Positions 51,980-61,670 of a stretch of 64,000 nucleotides of DNA are shown in pieces. How positions within the stretch are numbered: the stretch's first letter is position 1; each line of letters begins with the position of its first letter. The stretch lies in NCBI GenBank assembly GCA_016703025.1, contig JADJCV010000004.1, positions 1,178,001 through 1,242,000 on the forward strand. The letters run 5' to 3'. Source of the stretch: Candidatus Avedoeria danica (GTDB lineage: Bacteria > Chloroflexota > Anaerolineae > Epilineales > Epilineaceae). Under the pieces are notes generated by a model. That model was not told the DNA's origin, ran no database searches, and saw only the letters and a program-made list of their open reading frames with translations. The position numbers were made by a program, and so were the translations under genes.

Positions 51980-52825
51980 TTACGGCCCCGCGATCGACCG
52001 AACCAGCTCCGCCACCGCTCCGACCAGCCGTTCCGCCACCACCCGACCGGTCTCGAGCACCTCGGTGTGCAGGTCGTGCCCTGCGACCTCATGCGGTTCA
52101 TGGATCGGGACGAGGTTCGTGATCACGGACAGCCCGACGACCCGCATGCCGGCATGCCGCGCGACGACGACTTCCGGGCACGTGCTCATCCCGACGGCAT
52201 CGGCGCCGATGCCGTGCAGGTATCTCGCTTCGGCCGGCGTTTCGAAGCTCGGGCCGGCGACCATCGCGTAGACACCGTCGCGGACCGCCAGCCCAGCGTC
52301 CGCGAGGCACCGCCGCGCGACCGGTCGCAGATCGGGCGCGTACGCGTGGAGCATGGATGGAAACCGCGGGCCGACGGCATCGTCGTTCGGCCCGACGAGC
52401 GGGTTGAAGCCGGCCATGCCGGGCAGGAACAGGTGGTCGCGGATCACCATCACGTCACCTGGCGCGAAGTCCGGGTTCAACCCGCCGGCCGCGTTCGTGA
52501 CGACCAGCGTCCGTGCACCGAGGGCGTGCATGAGCCGGACGCCGAACGTCGTATCGTGGGCGGAGCGGCCCTCGTACAGGTGCGTCCGACCGCGCGCAAC
52601 CGCCACGACGACGCCACCCAGCCGGCCGACGACGAACTCGCCGGCGTGGCCGAGGACGGTGGACGCCGGCCAGCCCGGGATCGCGGCATACGGCAGGCGG
52701 ACGCCGTCGACGAGATCGGCACCGAGGCCGGAGAGGCCGCTGCCGGCCACGATTGCGACCTCGGGGCGAAGCTCCGTCGCGGCGCGGACCACGGCCAGCG
52801 CCGCGACGCACCCCCGATCAGGCAC
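51980..52825 (-). CDS. punA: Purine nucleoside phosphorylase
   Basis: 281 residues. PNP family II motifs are GSGLSGLG, RTHLYEG, TNAAGGLN, AGPSFETPAE and VGMSTCPEVVVARHAG. It splits inosine or guanosine with phosphate for purine salvage. GTG at 52825 overlaps the end of the xerC-like gene by 8 nt; longer upstream starts would lie deeper in that gene. The two form a leftward operon. Confidence 0.93.
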   Translation of the reverse strand: MPDRGCVAALAVVRAATELRPEVAIVAGSGLSGLGADLVDGVRLPYAAIPGWPASTVLGHAGEFVVGRLGGVVVAVARGRTHLYEGRSAHDTTFGVRLMHALGARTLVVTNAAGGLNPDFAPGDVMVIRDHLFLPGMAGFNPLVGPNDDAVGPRFPSMLHAYAPDLRPVARRCLADAGLAVRDGVYAMVAGPSFETPAEARYLHGIGADAVGMSTCPEVVVARHAGMRVVGLSVITNLVPIHEPHEVAGHDLHTEVLETGRVVAERLVGAVAELVRSIAGP

Positions 52826-53723
52826 GCGGGTGCGCCTGATCGTACGCCGCGCGCAAGCGCTCATTGGAGACGTGGGTGTAGATCTGCGTCGTCGAGACGT
52901 TGGAGTGGCCGAGCAGCTTCTGCACCTCGCGCACGTTCGCGCCGCCGTCGAGCAGGTGGGTGGCGAAGCTGTGCCGCAGCGTGTGCGGCGTGACGTCGAT
53001 CCGGATGCCGATCGCCTTCACGTACTCTTTGATGATCAGCCAGAGGCCCTGCCGCGTCAGCCGCGTGCCGCGCGGGTTGAGGAACAGCGCCTTCTCGTCG
53101 CCGCGCTTCAGATATGCGATCCGGCCGTGCTGCAGATAGTCCGCCAGCACGGCCGCGGCGCGGTGATAGAGGGGCACGACGCGCTCCTTGGCGCCCTTGC
53201 CGAAGCACCGCACGGTCTCGCCGGCCAGGTCGATGTCGCCGACATCCAGCGCCACGAGCTCGCTCACACGCATGCCGGTCGCGTAGAGGAGCTCGAGCAG
53301 CGCGGCGTCACGCATCGCTTTCGGGCCCGAGTTGGCGAGCGGCGCGTCGAGGAGGCGGTCGACGTCCGCACGCCCGAGCGTGCGCGGCAGGCGCTTGTCG
53401 ACGCTCGGCGCCTCGAGCGCGGCCGTCGGGTCTTCGCGGACGACGCCCTCGGCGGTGAGGAAGCGGAACAGGCTCTTGGCCGCCGCCACCTTGCGCGCCA
53501 CCGTCGCCGACGAGTAACCCCGTTCTTTGAGGTGCAGGACATGGTCGACGATCCGGTCGCGGCCGACGTCGGCCCAACGCGTCGGCGCCGGCCCGAGCAG
53601 GCTCGGCTCGGCCAGGAACGCAATGAATTGGGTCAGGTCGTTGCGGTACGCCGTCAACGTGTGGGCCGAATAGCGGCGCTCGACCTCGAGATAGCGGAGG
53701 AAGTCATCGACGTGTTGCCGCAT
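52818..53723 (-). CDS. Tyrosine recombinase XerC/XerD
   Basis: 301 residues. An N-terminal SAM-like core-binding domain (about 1-88) is followed by a catalytic domain with the complete set R152, K179, H247, R250, H273 and nucleophile Y282 (LGHSNVSTTQIYTH). Length and lack of accessory domains fit the chromosomal dimer resolvases XerC/XerD rather than an integrase. No attachment site or mobile genes are near. A consensus promoter lies at 53794-53822. Confidence 0.94.
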   Translation of the reverse strand: MRQHVDDFLRYLEVERRYSAHTLTAYRNDLTQFIAFLAEPSLLGPAPTRWADVGRDRIVDHVLHLKERGYSSATVARKVAAAKSLFRFLTAEGVVREDPTAALEAPSVDKRLPRTLGRADVDRLLDAPLANSGPKAMRDAALLELLYATGMRVSELVALDVGDIDLAGETVRCFGKGAKERVVPLYHRAAAVLADYLQHGRIAYLKRGDEKALFLNPRGTRLTRQGLWLIIKEYVKAIGIRIDVTPHTLRHSFATHLLDGGANVREVQKLLGHSNVSTTQIYTHVSNERLRAAYDQAHPRA

Positions 53724-53793
53724 GCTGAACCATCCGTGTTGCCCGCCCGCGGCCCCTCGCCGTCGGCCGGTGACTTACCATAACCGGGCGATC

Positions 53794-53822
53794 AGGATAC
53801 ACGCCCGCCCACGTTACGTCAA
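53794..53822 (-). promoter_or_regulatory. Promoter of xer-punA operon
   Basis: Minus strand TTGACG (53817-53822), 17-nt spacer, TATCCT (53794-53799). Leader of about 65 nt. Confidence 0.65.
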
Positions 53823-53848
53823 GAGCCTGGCCGGCCGGTTCGGGGCAT

Positions 53849-53878
53849 TTGCCGCCCCGCTGCCCGATGCGTTACCCT
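53849..53878 (+). promoter_or_regulatory. Possible promoter of etfBA
   Basis: TTGCCG (53849-53854), 18-nt spacer, TACCCT (53873-53878). Weak hexamers; included because it lies correctly before etfB. Confidence 0.3.
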
Positions 53879-53940
53879 TCGCCGCCGCCCCGACGGCGGC
53901 ATCCGAACATGCAAGGTTCGACCCACTCCTGGAGTCGTTC

Positions 53941-54720
53941 GTGGATATCGTGGTGTTGATCAAGCAGGTACCCGACACGGCCACCCGGATTCAGGACCGC
54001 GTCAAGGACGGGCGCGTGGACCTGGACGGCGTGACATGGGTCACCAGTCCATACGACGAGTATGCCGTCGAGGAGGCGCTTCGATTGAGGGAGCGCCATG
54101 GCGGCACCGTCACGCTGTTGACCCTCGGCCCGGATCGGGCGCACGGTGCGCTGAAGGACATGCTGGCCCTCGGTGCGGACGAGGCGCAGGCGGTGTGGGA
54201 TCCGGCGTTCGAGTCGCTCGGCACGCATGCCCGCGCCGAGGTACTGGCCGCCGCGCTCCGCAAGCTGCCGCACGACCTCGTGCTGGCCGGCTGGAAGGGC
54301 GTCGACGGCGACGAGGGCCTCGTGCCGATCTACGTGGCGGCGGCGCTCGACTGCCCGCACCTGTCGTTCGTGGTCGGGGTCGAAGTCGAGGGGAGGACGA
54401 TCACGGTGCGCCGTGAGATCGAAGGCGGCAAGGAGCACATGACGGCCGAGCTGCCAGCCCTCCTGACGGCGCAGAAAGGCCTGAACGAGGTCCGCTACGC
54501 CACGCTCAAAGGGATCATGCGCGTGAAGTCCAAGTCCATTCCGGTCTGGACGGCCGCCGACCTCGGCATCGATCCGGCCACGCTGCCGGCGCCCGCCGTG
54601 GAGGTCACGTCCATCGAGCGGCCGGCCGAGCGCGGCGGTGGTCGAATCCTCGACGGCAGTCCGGCCGACGCCAGCCGTGCGCTGGCCCGGATCCTTCACG
54701 AAGAAGAGAAGGTGATCTGA
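53941..54720 (+). CDS. etfB: Electron transfer flavoprotein beta subunit
   Basis: 259 residues. The EtfB features are VLIKQVPDT at the N-terminus, DEYAVEEALRL, GADEAQAVWD and the ETF beta signature region near REIEGGKEHMTAELPALLTAQKG (read across about 157-180). It binds AMP and pairs with EtfA to pass electrons from dehydrogenases to the quinone pool. GTG at 53941 has GGAG 8 nt upstream. Its stop overlaps the etfA ATG. Confidence 0.94.
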   Translation: MDIVVLIKQVPDTATRIQDRVKDGRVDLDGVTWVTSPYDEYAVEEALRLRERHGGTVTLLTLGPDRAHGALKDMLALGADEAQAVWDPAFESLGTHARAEVLAAALRKLPHDLVLAGWKGVDGDEGLVPIYVAAALDCPHLSFVVGVEVEGRTITVRREIEGGKEHMTAELPALLTAQKGLNEVRYATLKGIMRVKSKSIPVWTAADLGIDPATLPAPAVEVTSIERPAERGGGRILDGSPADASRALARILHEEEKVI

Positions 54721-55709
54721 TGGCCGACGTCTGGATTCTCGCCGAAGTACAGCAGTCCGCCGACTCGGCGCCGGTCGGCCTCCGCCGCGTCACGCACGAG
54801 CTCGTCACCGCCGCGCGCGGCGTGGCCGGCGGCGGCCGCGTCTGCGCGGTGCTGGCCGGACACGGCGTGGCGCACCTGGCCGGTGCGATCGGCGCCGACA
54901 CGGTCTTCGTCATGGACGATCCTGCGCTGGCCGCCTACTCGCCCGACGGCTGGGCGAAGGCGATCGCGGCCGTCGCCGCCGAGCGCAAGCCCGGCGTCAT
55001 CCTGGGCGCCAGCACCGCCCGCGGCCGCGATCTGACGCCGCGAATCGCGGCCATCCTTGGCGCCGGGCTGGCGAGCGACTGCATCGAGGTCGGCACGGAC
55101 GGCACCGCGCTGACGGCGCTGCGCCCGATGTATGCGGGCAAGGCGCTGGCCCGCGTGCGCGTGTCGTCGCAGCCGGCGATGGCGACGCTCCGGCCGAACA
55201 GCTATGCCCCCGCCGGCGATTCCGGCGCGTCAGGCGGCGGCCCGGCGATCGAAGCCGTACCGGTCGGCGACGCGTCGGGCAAGGCCGTCGTCACGCGCGT
55301 CGAGCTGACGGCGTCGACCCGGCCGGACGTGTCGGAAGCCGACATCATCGTCTCCGGTGGGCGCGGGATGGGCGGACCCGAGCACTTCGCCCTGCTCGAG
55401 GCGCTGGCCGACGCACTTGGCGCGGCCGTCGGCGCCAGCCGGGCGGTCGTGGACGCTGGGTGGCGGCCGCACTCGGATCAGGTCGGTCAGACCGGCAAGA
55501 CGGTCTCGCCGTCGCTGTACATCGCGTGCGGCATCTCCGGCGCGGTGCAGCACCTAGCCGGCATGAAGACGAGCAAGCTGATCATCGCGTTCAACAAGGA
55601 CGCCGAGGCCCCGATCTTCTCGGTCGCGGACTACGGCATCGTCGGCGACGTGTTCGAGATCGTCCCGGCCTTCACCGAGGCCGTCCGCGCGCTCCACGCG
55701 GCCCGCTAG
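54720..55709 (+). CDS. etfA: Electron transfer flavoprotein alpha subunit
   Basis: 329 residues. The C-terminal FAD-binding domain has the diagnostic QVGQTGKTVSPSLYIACGI and GAVQHLAGM, and ends IVGDVFEIVPAF. It forms the heterodimeric flavoprotein with EtfB. The ATG shares its A with the etfB stop (TGATG). No bifurcating-type dehydrogenase gene or ETF-quinone oxidoreductase gene is adjacent, so the electron donor is unknown. Confidence 0.95.
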   Translation: MADVWILAEVQQSADSAPVGLRRVTHELVTAARGVAGGGRVCAVLAGHGVAHLAGAIGADTVFVMDDPALAAYSPDGWAKAIAAVAAERKPGVILGASTARGRDLTPRIAAILGAGLASDCIEVGTDGTALTALRPMYAGKALARVRVSSQPAMATLRPNSYAPAGDSGASGGGPAIEAVPVGDASGKAVVTRVELTASTRPDVSEADIIVSGGRGMGGPEHFALLEALADALGAAVGASRAVVDAGWRPHSDQVGQTGKTVSPSLYIACGISGAVQHLAGMKTSKLIIAFNKDAEAPIFSVADYGIVGDVFEIVPAFTEAVRALHAAR

Positions 55710-55723
55710 CGGCGGTCGGCGCG

Positions 55724-56612
<889 letters not shown>

Positions 56613-56616
56613 CCCC

Positions 56617-56703
56617 GTGGACTGGCTGTGCCGGCGACTGCGCTCGTTCGGACGTCACACCCGAACAGCCGCCGGAACCGAAGGCGCTGCCGTGGACTGG
56701 CTG
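56617..56703 (+). repeat. Direct repeat GTGGACTGGCTG spanning the pth start
   Basis: The 12-mer occurs at 56617-56628 and 56692-56703, 75 nt (25 codons) apart in the same frame. The second copy encodes the first four residues of pth. Confidence 0.8.
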
Positions 56704-57255
56704 ATCGTCGGGCTCGGCAACCCGGGCGGGCGGTATGCCGGCACGCGACACAACATCGGCCGCGACGCCGTCGAGGCGCTGGCGGCGCAGGCCGGGGTGC
56801 CGCTCGATCAGCTCAAGCACCAGGCTCGCTTCGGACTGGGCCGGCTGGGCGCCGCGCGCGTCTGCCTCGTCCTGCCGATGACGTACATGAACCTCTCGGG
56901 GCAGGCCGTGGCGCCGATCGCCCGGTTCTACCAGGTGCCGCCGGCGCGCGTGCTGGCGGTGTACGACGACATGGACCTGCCGCTCGGCCGGCAGCGGCTG
57001 CGCGCCGAAGGGGGACACGGCGGGCACAACGGCATGCGGAGCCTCATCGAGCGCCTCGGCACGGACGCTTTTCCGAGGCTGCGGCTCGGCGTTGGGCGCC
57101 CGCCGGCCGGGTGGGACGCGGCCGACCACGTCCTCGCCCGCTTCAGCCCCGATGAGGCGGCGGCCGCCGCGGCGCTGATCGATGATGCGGTGGCGACGAT
57201 GAAGGACATCGTCGACCGGGGCGTCGCCGCCGCGATGAACCAGGCGAACGCGTGA
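56692..57255 (+). CDS. pth: Peptidyl-tRNA hydrolase
   Basis: 187 residues, usual length. Signatures are IVGLGNPGGRYAGTRHNIG, with the catalytic histidine in TRHNIG, PMTYMNLSG, YDDMDLPLG and GGHGGHNGMRSL. It recycles peptidyl-tRNAs released from stalled ribosomes. The second of two identical in-frame GTG GAC TGG CTG sequences is taken as start because GAAGG lies 8 nt upstream and the first strand begins at once. The stop overlaps the next GTG. Confidence 0.94.
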   Translation: MDWLIVGLGNPGGRYAGTRHNIGRDAVEALAAQAGVPLDQLKHQARFGLGRLGAARVCLVLPMTYMNLSGQAVAPIARFYQVPPARVLAVYDDMDLPLGRQRLRAEGGHGGHNGMRSLIERLGTDAFPRLRLGVGRPPAGWDAADHVLARFSPDEAAAAAALIDDAVATMKDIVDRGVAAAMNQANA

Positions 57256-58376
57256 CCGACCGACGGCGCATCCTCCACGTCTACAAGGACTACCCGCCCG
57301 TCTTCGGCGGCATCGAGCACCACGTGCGCGACCTGGCCGAGGCGCAGTCGGCCGGCGGCGACGACGTCACCGTCCTCGTGACGGCAACGCGCGGTCCGAC
57401 GACCATCACGGTCGAGCACGGCGTACGCGTGATCCGGGCGCGGCGCCAGACGACGGCGGCGTCCACGCCGCTTTCGGTGGCGCTCGTTCGCGCGCTCGCG
57501 GCGGCGCGGCCGGACGTCACGCACCTCCACAGCCCGTACCCGCTCGGCGAGGCCGCCTGGCTGGCCTTCGGGCGCCCGCCGATGGTGCTGAGCTACCACG
57601 CCGACATCGTCCGCCAGCGCCGGCTGCTGCGCTTGTGGCAGCCGTGGCAGCGCCGCGTGCTCGCCGGCGCCGGCCGGATCCTCGCGGCGAGCCCGGCGGT
57701 GGCCGAGGGGTCGCCGACGTTGGCCGCGGTCCGACAGAAGGTGGCGCTCGTTCCATACGGCATCGACGCCGACCGGTTCGTGCTCTCCCCCGCGGCGGTC
57801 GAAGCGGCCCGGCGCCGCCTCCGGCCGGCGGCAGCGCGGGGCGTCGTCGCGTTTGTCGGCCGGCTGCGGTACTACAAGGGCCTCCACGTCCTCGTCGCCG
57901 CGCTCGAGCGCATGCCGGACGTGCACGTGGTGATCGTGGGCACCGGACCGGAGGGCGAGTCGCTGCGTGCGGCCGCTGCAGCCGGCGGCGTGGCCGACCG
58001 GATCCACTGGCTGGGCGACGTGCCGGACGACGAGTTGCCGGCGGTCCTCGCCGCCGCCGACGTCTACTGCCTGCCGGCGACGGCCAAAAGCGAGGCGTTC
58101 GGCATCGCGATGCTCGAGGCGATGGCGGCCGGCCTGCCGATCGTCTCGACCGAACTCGGCACCGGCACGTCGTGGGTGAACCAGGCGGACGTCACGGGCC
58201 GTGTCGTGCCGCCCGGTGACGCCGCGGCACTGGCCGCGGCGATCGTGGGGCTCATGGACGCTGCCGGGACACGCGCTGCCCTCGGCGCGGCCGCCCGGCA
58301 GCGGGCGGTCGGCACGTTTTCGCGGCCGGCGATGGTCGCGGCCGTGCGCGCGGCGTACGTGGCCGCTGCGGGCTGA
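57252..58376 (+). CDS. GT4-family glycosyltransferase
   Basis: 374 residues, GT-B fold. N-terminal KDYPPVFGGIEHHVRDLAE is typical of GT4 acceptor domains; the C-terminal donor half has FVGRLRYYKGLHVLV, GTGPEGESL and EAFGIAMLEAMAAGLPIV (EX7E motif). It transfers a sugar from a nucleotide donor, probably to a surface glycan or glycolipid. GTG overlaps the pth stop (GTGA). Two sugar-nucleotide epimerase-type genes follow, suggesting an envelope polysaccharide pathway. Confidence 0.9.
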   Translation: MTDRRRILHVYKDYPPVFGGIEHHVRDLAEAQSAGGDDVTVLVTATRGPTTITVEHGVRVIRARRQTTAASTPLSVALVRALAAARPDVTHLHSPYPLGEAAWLAFGRPPMVLSYHADIVRQRRLLRLWQPWQRRVLAGAGRILAASPAVAEGSPTLAAVRQKVALVPYGIDADRFVLSPAAVEAARRRLRPAAARGVVAFVGRLRYYKGLHVLVAALERMPDVHVVIVGTGPEGESLRAAAAAGGVADRIHWLGDVPDDELPAVLAAADVYCLPATAKSEAFGIAMLEAMAAGLPIVSTELGTGTSWVNQADVTGRVVPPGDAAALAAAIVGLMDAAGTRAALGAAARQRAVGTFSRPAMVAAVRAAYVAAAG

Positions 58377-58444
58377 AGAGGACGGATGGAACCGGCCCGG
58401 CAGGAAGCGCTGCCCACGATGCCCGATCGCCGACCGCCCTCTTG

Positions 58445-58450
58445 TACAAT
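58445..58450 (+). promoter_or_regulatory. -10 box before epimerase pair
   Basis: TACAAT 54 nt upstream of the ATG at 58505; no clear -35. Confidence 0.4.
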
Positions 58451-58504
58451 GACGGTCTTGTCCGGCGCCCGGCAGTGGGCGCGGCGTAGGTCGCACACCC
58501 CCTT

Positions 58505-59482
58505 ATGAACGTCCTCGTCACCGGCGGCGCCGGCTTCATCGGATCCCATCTCGTCGACCGGCTGCTGGCCGACGGCCACAACGTCACGGTCATCGACAAC
58601 TGCGTCACGGGCCGTCCCGAAAACGTGGCACAGCATGCCGACCGGCCCGGCTTCACGTTTCTGCGCGGCAGCGTGCTCAACGAGACACTCGTCGCTGCCG
58701 TCTGCCGCGAGGTCGATCTGGTGTTCCACCTGGCGGCGGCGGTCGGCGTCACGCACATCGTCAAGGATCCGCTCTGGGCGATCGTGACGAACACGCGAGG
58801 CACCGAGATCGTGCTCAAGCGCGCGTTCGAGAACCGGGTGCGCGTCGTGTTCGCGTCGAGCTCCGAGATCTACGGGCAGAGCGATGCCGTGCCGTTCGAC
58901 GAGGACGGCCCGCGCGTGCTCGGACCGACGACGATCCACCGCTGGGCGTACTCGACGTCCAAGGCGCTCGACGAGCACCTCTGCTGGGCGTATGCCGACA
59001 AAGGCCTCGCCGTGTCGGCCGTCCGCTACTTCAACATCTTCGGCCCGCGGATGGACCCGGCCGGATACGGCAGCGTGATCGCCCGGTTCGTCACGCAGGC
59101 GCTGGCCGGCGAGCCGCTGACGGTGCACGGCGACGGCCACCAGAGCCGGTGCTTCACGTACGTGAGCGAAGCCGTCGCGGCGACGATCCTGGCTGGCACG
59201 CACGACGGGGCGCTGCACGAGGCGTTCAACATCGGCCATCCCCAAGAGCACACGATCGAACACTTGGCCGAACGCGTCATTGCGCTCACCGGCTCGCCGT
59301 CGACCGTCTCGCGCGTTCCGTACGCCGACGTGTACGGACCGTCGTTCGCCGACACGCGCCGCCGCGTGCCCGACGTGACGAAGGCGGCCGAGCGCCTCGG
59401 CTTCCGCGCGCACGTCACGTTGGACGAAGGCCTGGCGGCGGTCATCGCCGAGCGTGCCGTCGCCGCCGAGCGGGCGCGCTGA
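58505..59482 (+). CDS. NAD-dependent epimerase/dehydratase (first of pair)
   Basis: 325 residues, extended SDR. The NAD motif TGGAGFIGSHLVD is at 6-18, HLAAAVG at about 76, SSSEIYG at about 119, the YSTSK catalytic pair at about 144, and RYFNIFGPR. Closest in style to UDP-glucuronate decarboxylase or dTDP-glucose 4,6-dehydratase; the substrate is not decidable by eye. No strong ribosome site precedes the ATG. It overlaps the next gene by one base (TGATG). Confidence 0.88.
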   Translation: MNVLVTGGAGFIGSHLVDRLLADGHNVTVIDNCVTGRPENVAQHADRPGFTFLRGSVLNETLVAAVCREVDLVFHLAAAVGVTHIVKDPLWAIVTNTRGTEIVLKRAFENRVRVVFASSSEIYGQSDAVPFDEDGPRVLGPTTIHRWAYSTSKALDEHLCWAYADKGLAVSAVRYFNIFGPRMDPAGYGSVIARFVTQALAGEPLTVHGDGHQSRCFTYVSEAVAATILAGTHDGALHEAFNIGHPQEHTIEHLAERVIALTGSPSTVSRVPYADVYGPSFADTRRRVPDVTKAAERLGFRAHVTLDEGLAAVIAERAVAAERAR

Positions 59483-60423
59483 TGCGCATGCTCATCTCGG
59501 GCGTGGCCGGCATGATCGGCACGCCGCTCGCGAACCGGCTCGTCGCCGACGGGCACACGGTGCTCGGCATCGACGACATGAGCGGCGGGCACGACCTGAG
59601 TTCGCTCGACAACCGGGTGCGGTTCTCGCGCGCCGACGTGCGGGACGTACCCAAGCTGTGGAGCCTGTTGGCGGACGTCGACGTCGTCCTCCACCTTGCG
59701 GCGCGGGTCAGCGTCACGGAGTCGATCCTCTATCCGGTCGAGTACAACAACGTGAACACCGGCGGCACGGTCAGCCTCATGGCCGCCGCAAGGGATGCCG
59801 GCGTGCGGCGGGTCGTCTTCGGCTCGTCGGGCACGGTGTACGGTCCGCAGGCGGCCCAGCCGGTGGGAGAAGCTGCGGCGGCCCGTCCGGTGAACCCTTA
59901 CGCGGTCAGCAAGTTCGCCGCGGAGCACTACGTCCGCGCGATCGGGGAGCTCTACCGGATCGAGACCGTCACGCTGCGGCTGTTCAACGTGTACGGGACG
60001 TGGCGCCAGCACCGCCCCAATCACCCGGCGGTGATCCCGCACTTCGTCCATGAAGTCCTCTCGGGCGCCAGCATCGTCCTCTACGGTGACCCGCCCGGCG
60101 GCCAGACACGCGACTTCGTCCACGTCGACGACGTCGTCGAAGCGCTCGTGAAGTCAGCCGTGGCAGGTGGGATCTCCGGCGCCGTGCTGAACATCGGCAG
60201 CGGCGTCGAAACCGCCGTGGCCGATCTTGTGCCGCTGATCGAGGTGGCGGCGGGGCGGGAGGCGCGCGTGCTGACGTCCACGGAACAGGCCGGCGGCATC
60301 GACCGCCTCTGGGCCGACGTCCGGGCGGCGCGGGACATCCTCGGCTGGTCGCCCAAAGTCGACCTGACCACCGGGCTCGCTCGGCTCGCCGCGGAGATGC
60401 GGACGCACGTCCTGCGAAGTTGA
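59482..60423 (+). CDS. NAD-dependent epimerase/dehydratase (second of pair)
   Basis: 313 residues, extended SDR. It has SGVAGMIGTPLANRL at the N-terminus (a variant of GxxGxxG), HLAARVSV, GSSGTVYGPQ, the YAVSK pair and RLFNVYGTWR. It probably modifies the same or the next sugar nucleotide as the preceding enzyme. The pair differs clearly in sequence, so it is not a recent duplication. The stop codon overlaps the -35 of the rplU promoter. Confidence 0.88.
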   Translation: MRMLISGVAGMIGTPLANRLVADGHTVLGIDDMSGGHDLSSLDNRVRFSRADVRDVPKLWSLLADVDVVLHLAARVSVTESILYPVEYNNVNTGGTVSLMAAARDAGVRRVVFGSSGTVYGPQAAQPVGEAAAARPVNPYAVSKFAAEHYVRAIGELYRIETVTLRLFNVYGTWRQHRPNHPAVIPHFVHEVLSGASIVLYGDPPGGQTRDFVHVDDVVEALVKSAVAGGISGAVLNIGSGVETAVADLVPLIEVAAGREARVLTSTEQAGGIDRLWADVRAARDILGWSPKVDLTTGLARLAAEMRTHVLRS

Positions 60424-60447
60424 CGCTTTTTCAGTGCGGCGTATGAT
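60420..60447 (+). promoter_or_regulatory. Promoter of rplU-rpmA-rpmE
   Basis: TTGACG (60420-60425), 16-nt spacer, TATGAT (60442-60447). Leader of about 60 nt. Strong match, with the -35 inside the previous stop codon. Confidence 0.65.
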
Positions 60448-60514
60448 TGACCTTTGCCCAATTCCAGACGAATTGTCAGACCCGGACGGCGGGTCGAGAT
60501 GAGGACGTGTGTCC

Positions 60515-60823
60515 ATGTACGCGATCGTGCAGCACGGCGGACATCAGTACCGCGTTGAACCCGGCAGGACCATCGAGATCGAGCGGATCGATGCGGCGGC
60601 CGGTGACACCGTTACCTTCGATCAGGTGCTCTTCGTCGGCGGCGAGTCGACCAAGGTCGGCGCCCCGACGGTGGCCGGCGCCACCGTCCGCGCGACGGTC
60701 GTCGGCGAGATGAAGGGCGAAAAGATCCTCGTTCAGAAGTACAAGCCCAAGAGCCGCTACAAGATCCGCACCGGCCATCGCCAGCGCTACACGCAGCTCA
60801 AGGTCGACGGGATCACCGCCTAG
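60515..60823 (+). CDS. rplU: 50S ribosomal protein L21
   Basis: 102 residues, standard length. MYAIVQHGGHQYRVEPG at the start and YKPKSRYKIRTGHRQRYT near the end are the L21 blocks. ATG 60515 has GAGGA 8 nt upstream; an in-frame GTG two codons earlier is less likely. First gene of the L21-L27-L31 run. Confidence 0.96.
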   Translation: MYAIVQHGGHQYRVEPGRTIEIERIDAAAGDTVTFDQVLFVGGESTKVGAPTVAGATVRATVVGEMKGEKILVQKYKPKSRYKIRTGHRQRYTQLKVDGITA

Positions 60824-60834
60824 GAGGCGCAAGG

Positions 60835-61197
60835 ATGGCACACAAAAAGGGTGGCGGGTCCAGCAAGAACCTGCGCGACTCCGGGCCGCAGTACCGTGGT
60901 GTGAAGCGCTATGACGGTCACGCGGTCCTGGCCGGCAACATTCTGGTGCGGCAGTGCGGCACCAGGCTCTACCCGGGCACGAACGTCGGCATGGGCCGCG
61001 ACTTCACGCTGTTCGCGCTCGAGCACGGCTTCGTGAAGTTCGAGAAGCGCCCGCGCGGCCGGACGGCGGTCAGCGTGTACGCCACACATCCCAACCGGCC
61101 GGGCGCCACCGTGTCCGGCAACCCGACGGCGCCCGCCAGCCCCGTCGCGTCCGCCAAACGCGGTGCCGACCCGCTGAACGGCGGAGAACGAGCATGA
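60835..61197 (+). CDS. rpmA: 50S ribosomal protein L27, C-terminally extended
   Basis: 120 residues against about 85 usually. The core MAHKKGGGSSKNLRDSGPQYRG-type start (read across 1-22) and QCGTRLYPGTNVGMGRD are conserved, and the N-terminus needs no processing. About 35 extra residues of Pro/Ala-rich sequence follow the core. AGGAGG precedes the ATG by 7 nt. The stop overlaps the rpmE ATG (ATGA). Confidence 0.95.
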   Translation: MAHKKGGGSSKNLRDSGPQYRGVKRYDGHAVLAGNILVRQCGTRLYPGTNVGMGRDFTLFALEHGFVKFEKRPRGRTAVSVYATHPNRPGATVSGNPTAPASPVASAKRGADPLNGGERA

Positions 61198-61574
61198 AAG
61201 CCGACATTCACCCGCAGTGGTTCCCGGAAGCGCAGTTCGTCTGTCGTTCGTGCAGCATGGTCTATGTTGTCGGCGCCACCGTGGCCACGCTCAACACCGA
61301 GATCTGCGCCAACTGCCACCCGTTCTTCACGGGTGAGCAACGCATCGTCGACACCGCCGGACAGGTCGAGCGCTTCATGCGCCGCCTCGAGGTCGGTCAG
61401 ACACAGCGGCTGCAGCAGGTCAAGCGCGTCGAGGCCGAAGCCGCACGAGAAGCGGCCGAGCGGGATGCCAAGCGCCGCCGCCGTGGTCTGACGCCGATCG
61501 TCATCGCTGCTGAGGCCGAGCCTGAAGCCGCGGCTGAGACTGAGCCTGAGGCTGAGCCCGAGGCGCAGGGCTAA
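61194..61574 (+). CDS. rpmE: 50S ribosomal protein L31, zinc type with acidic tail
   Basis: 126 residues against about 70-90 usually. The core MKADIHPQWF, CRSC, CANCHPFFTG and DTAGQVERFMRR is the cysteine-bearing (C+) L31. A basic helical region (about 70-105) and an acidic repeat tail rich in Glu-Ala-Pro follow. The C+ form is usually zinc-bound. It overlaps rpmA and is followed by a structured intergenic region. Confidence 0.93.
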   Translation: MKADIHPQWFPEAQFVCRSCSMVYVVGATVATLNTEICANCHPFFTGEQRIVDTAGQVERFMRRLEVGQTQRLQQVKRVEAEAAREAAERDAKRRRRGLTPIVIAAEAEPEAAAETEPEAEPEAQG

Positions 61575-61576
61575 TA

Positions 61577-61643
61577 CTCCACCACTGTGGATTCTAGGGG
61601 TTCCCTACTCTGGTGGCCGCCACGAGCATGTTCAGTGGTGGAG
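61577..61643. other. 67-nt element predicted to fold as a three-way junction
   Basis: Perfect 11-bp outer inverted repeat (61577-61587 with 61633-61643) enclosing two small hairpins: TAGGG-GTT-CCCTA and GTGG-CCG-CCAC. It starts 3 nt after the rpmE stop. It could be an mRNA 3' structure, a small RNA or a miniature inverted-repeat element; nothing else in the window matches it. Confidence 0.5.
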
Positions 61644-61670
61644 GACTAGTTCACGTTCTCTCAGTTCCTT

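Noticed and set aside
52818..53723. Tyrosine recombinase as an integrase of a mobile element
   Set aside because: No phage, plasmid or attachment-site features around it; size and motifs fit XerC/XerD, and it is co-transcribed with punA.
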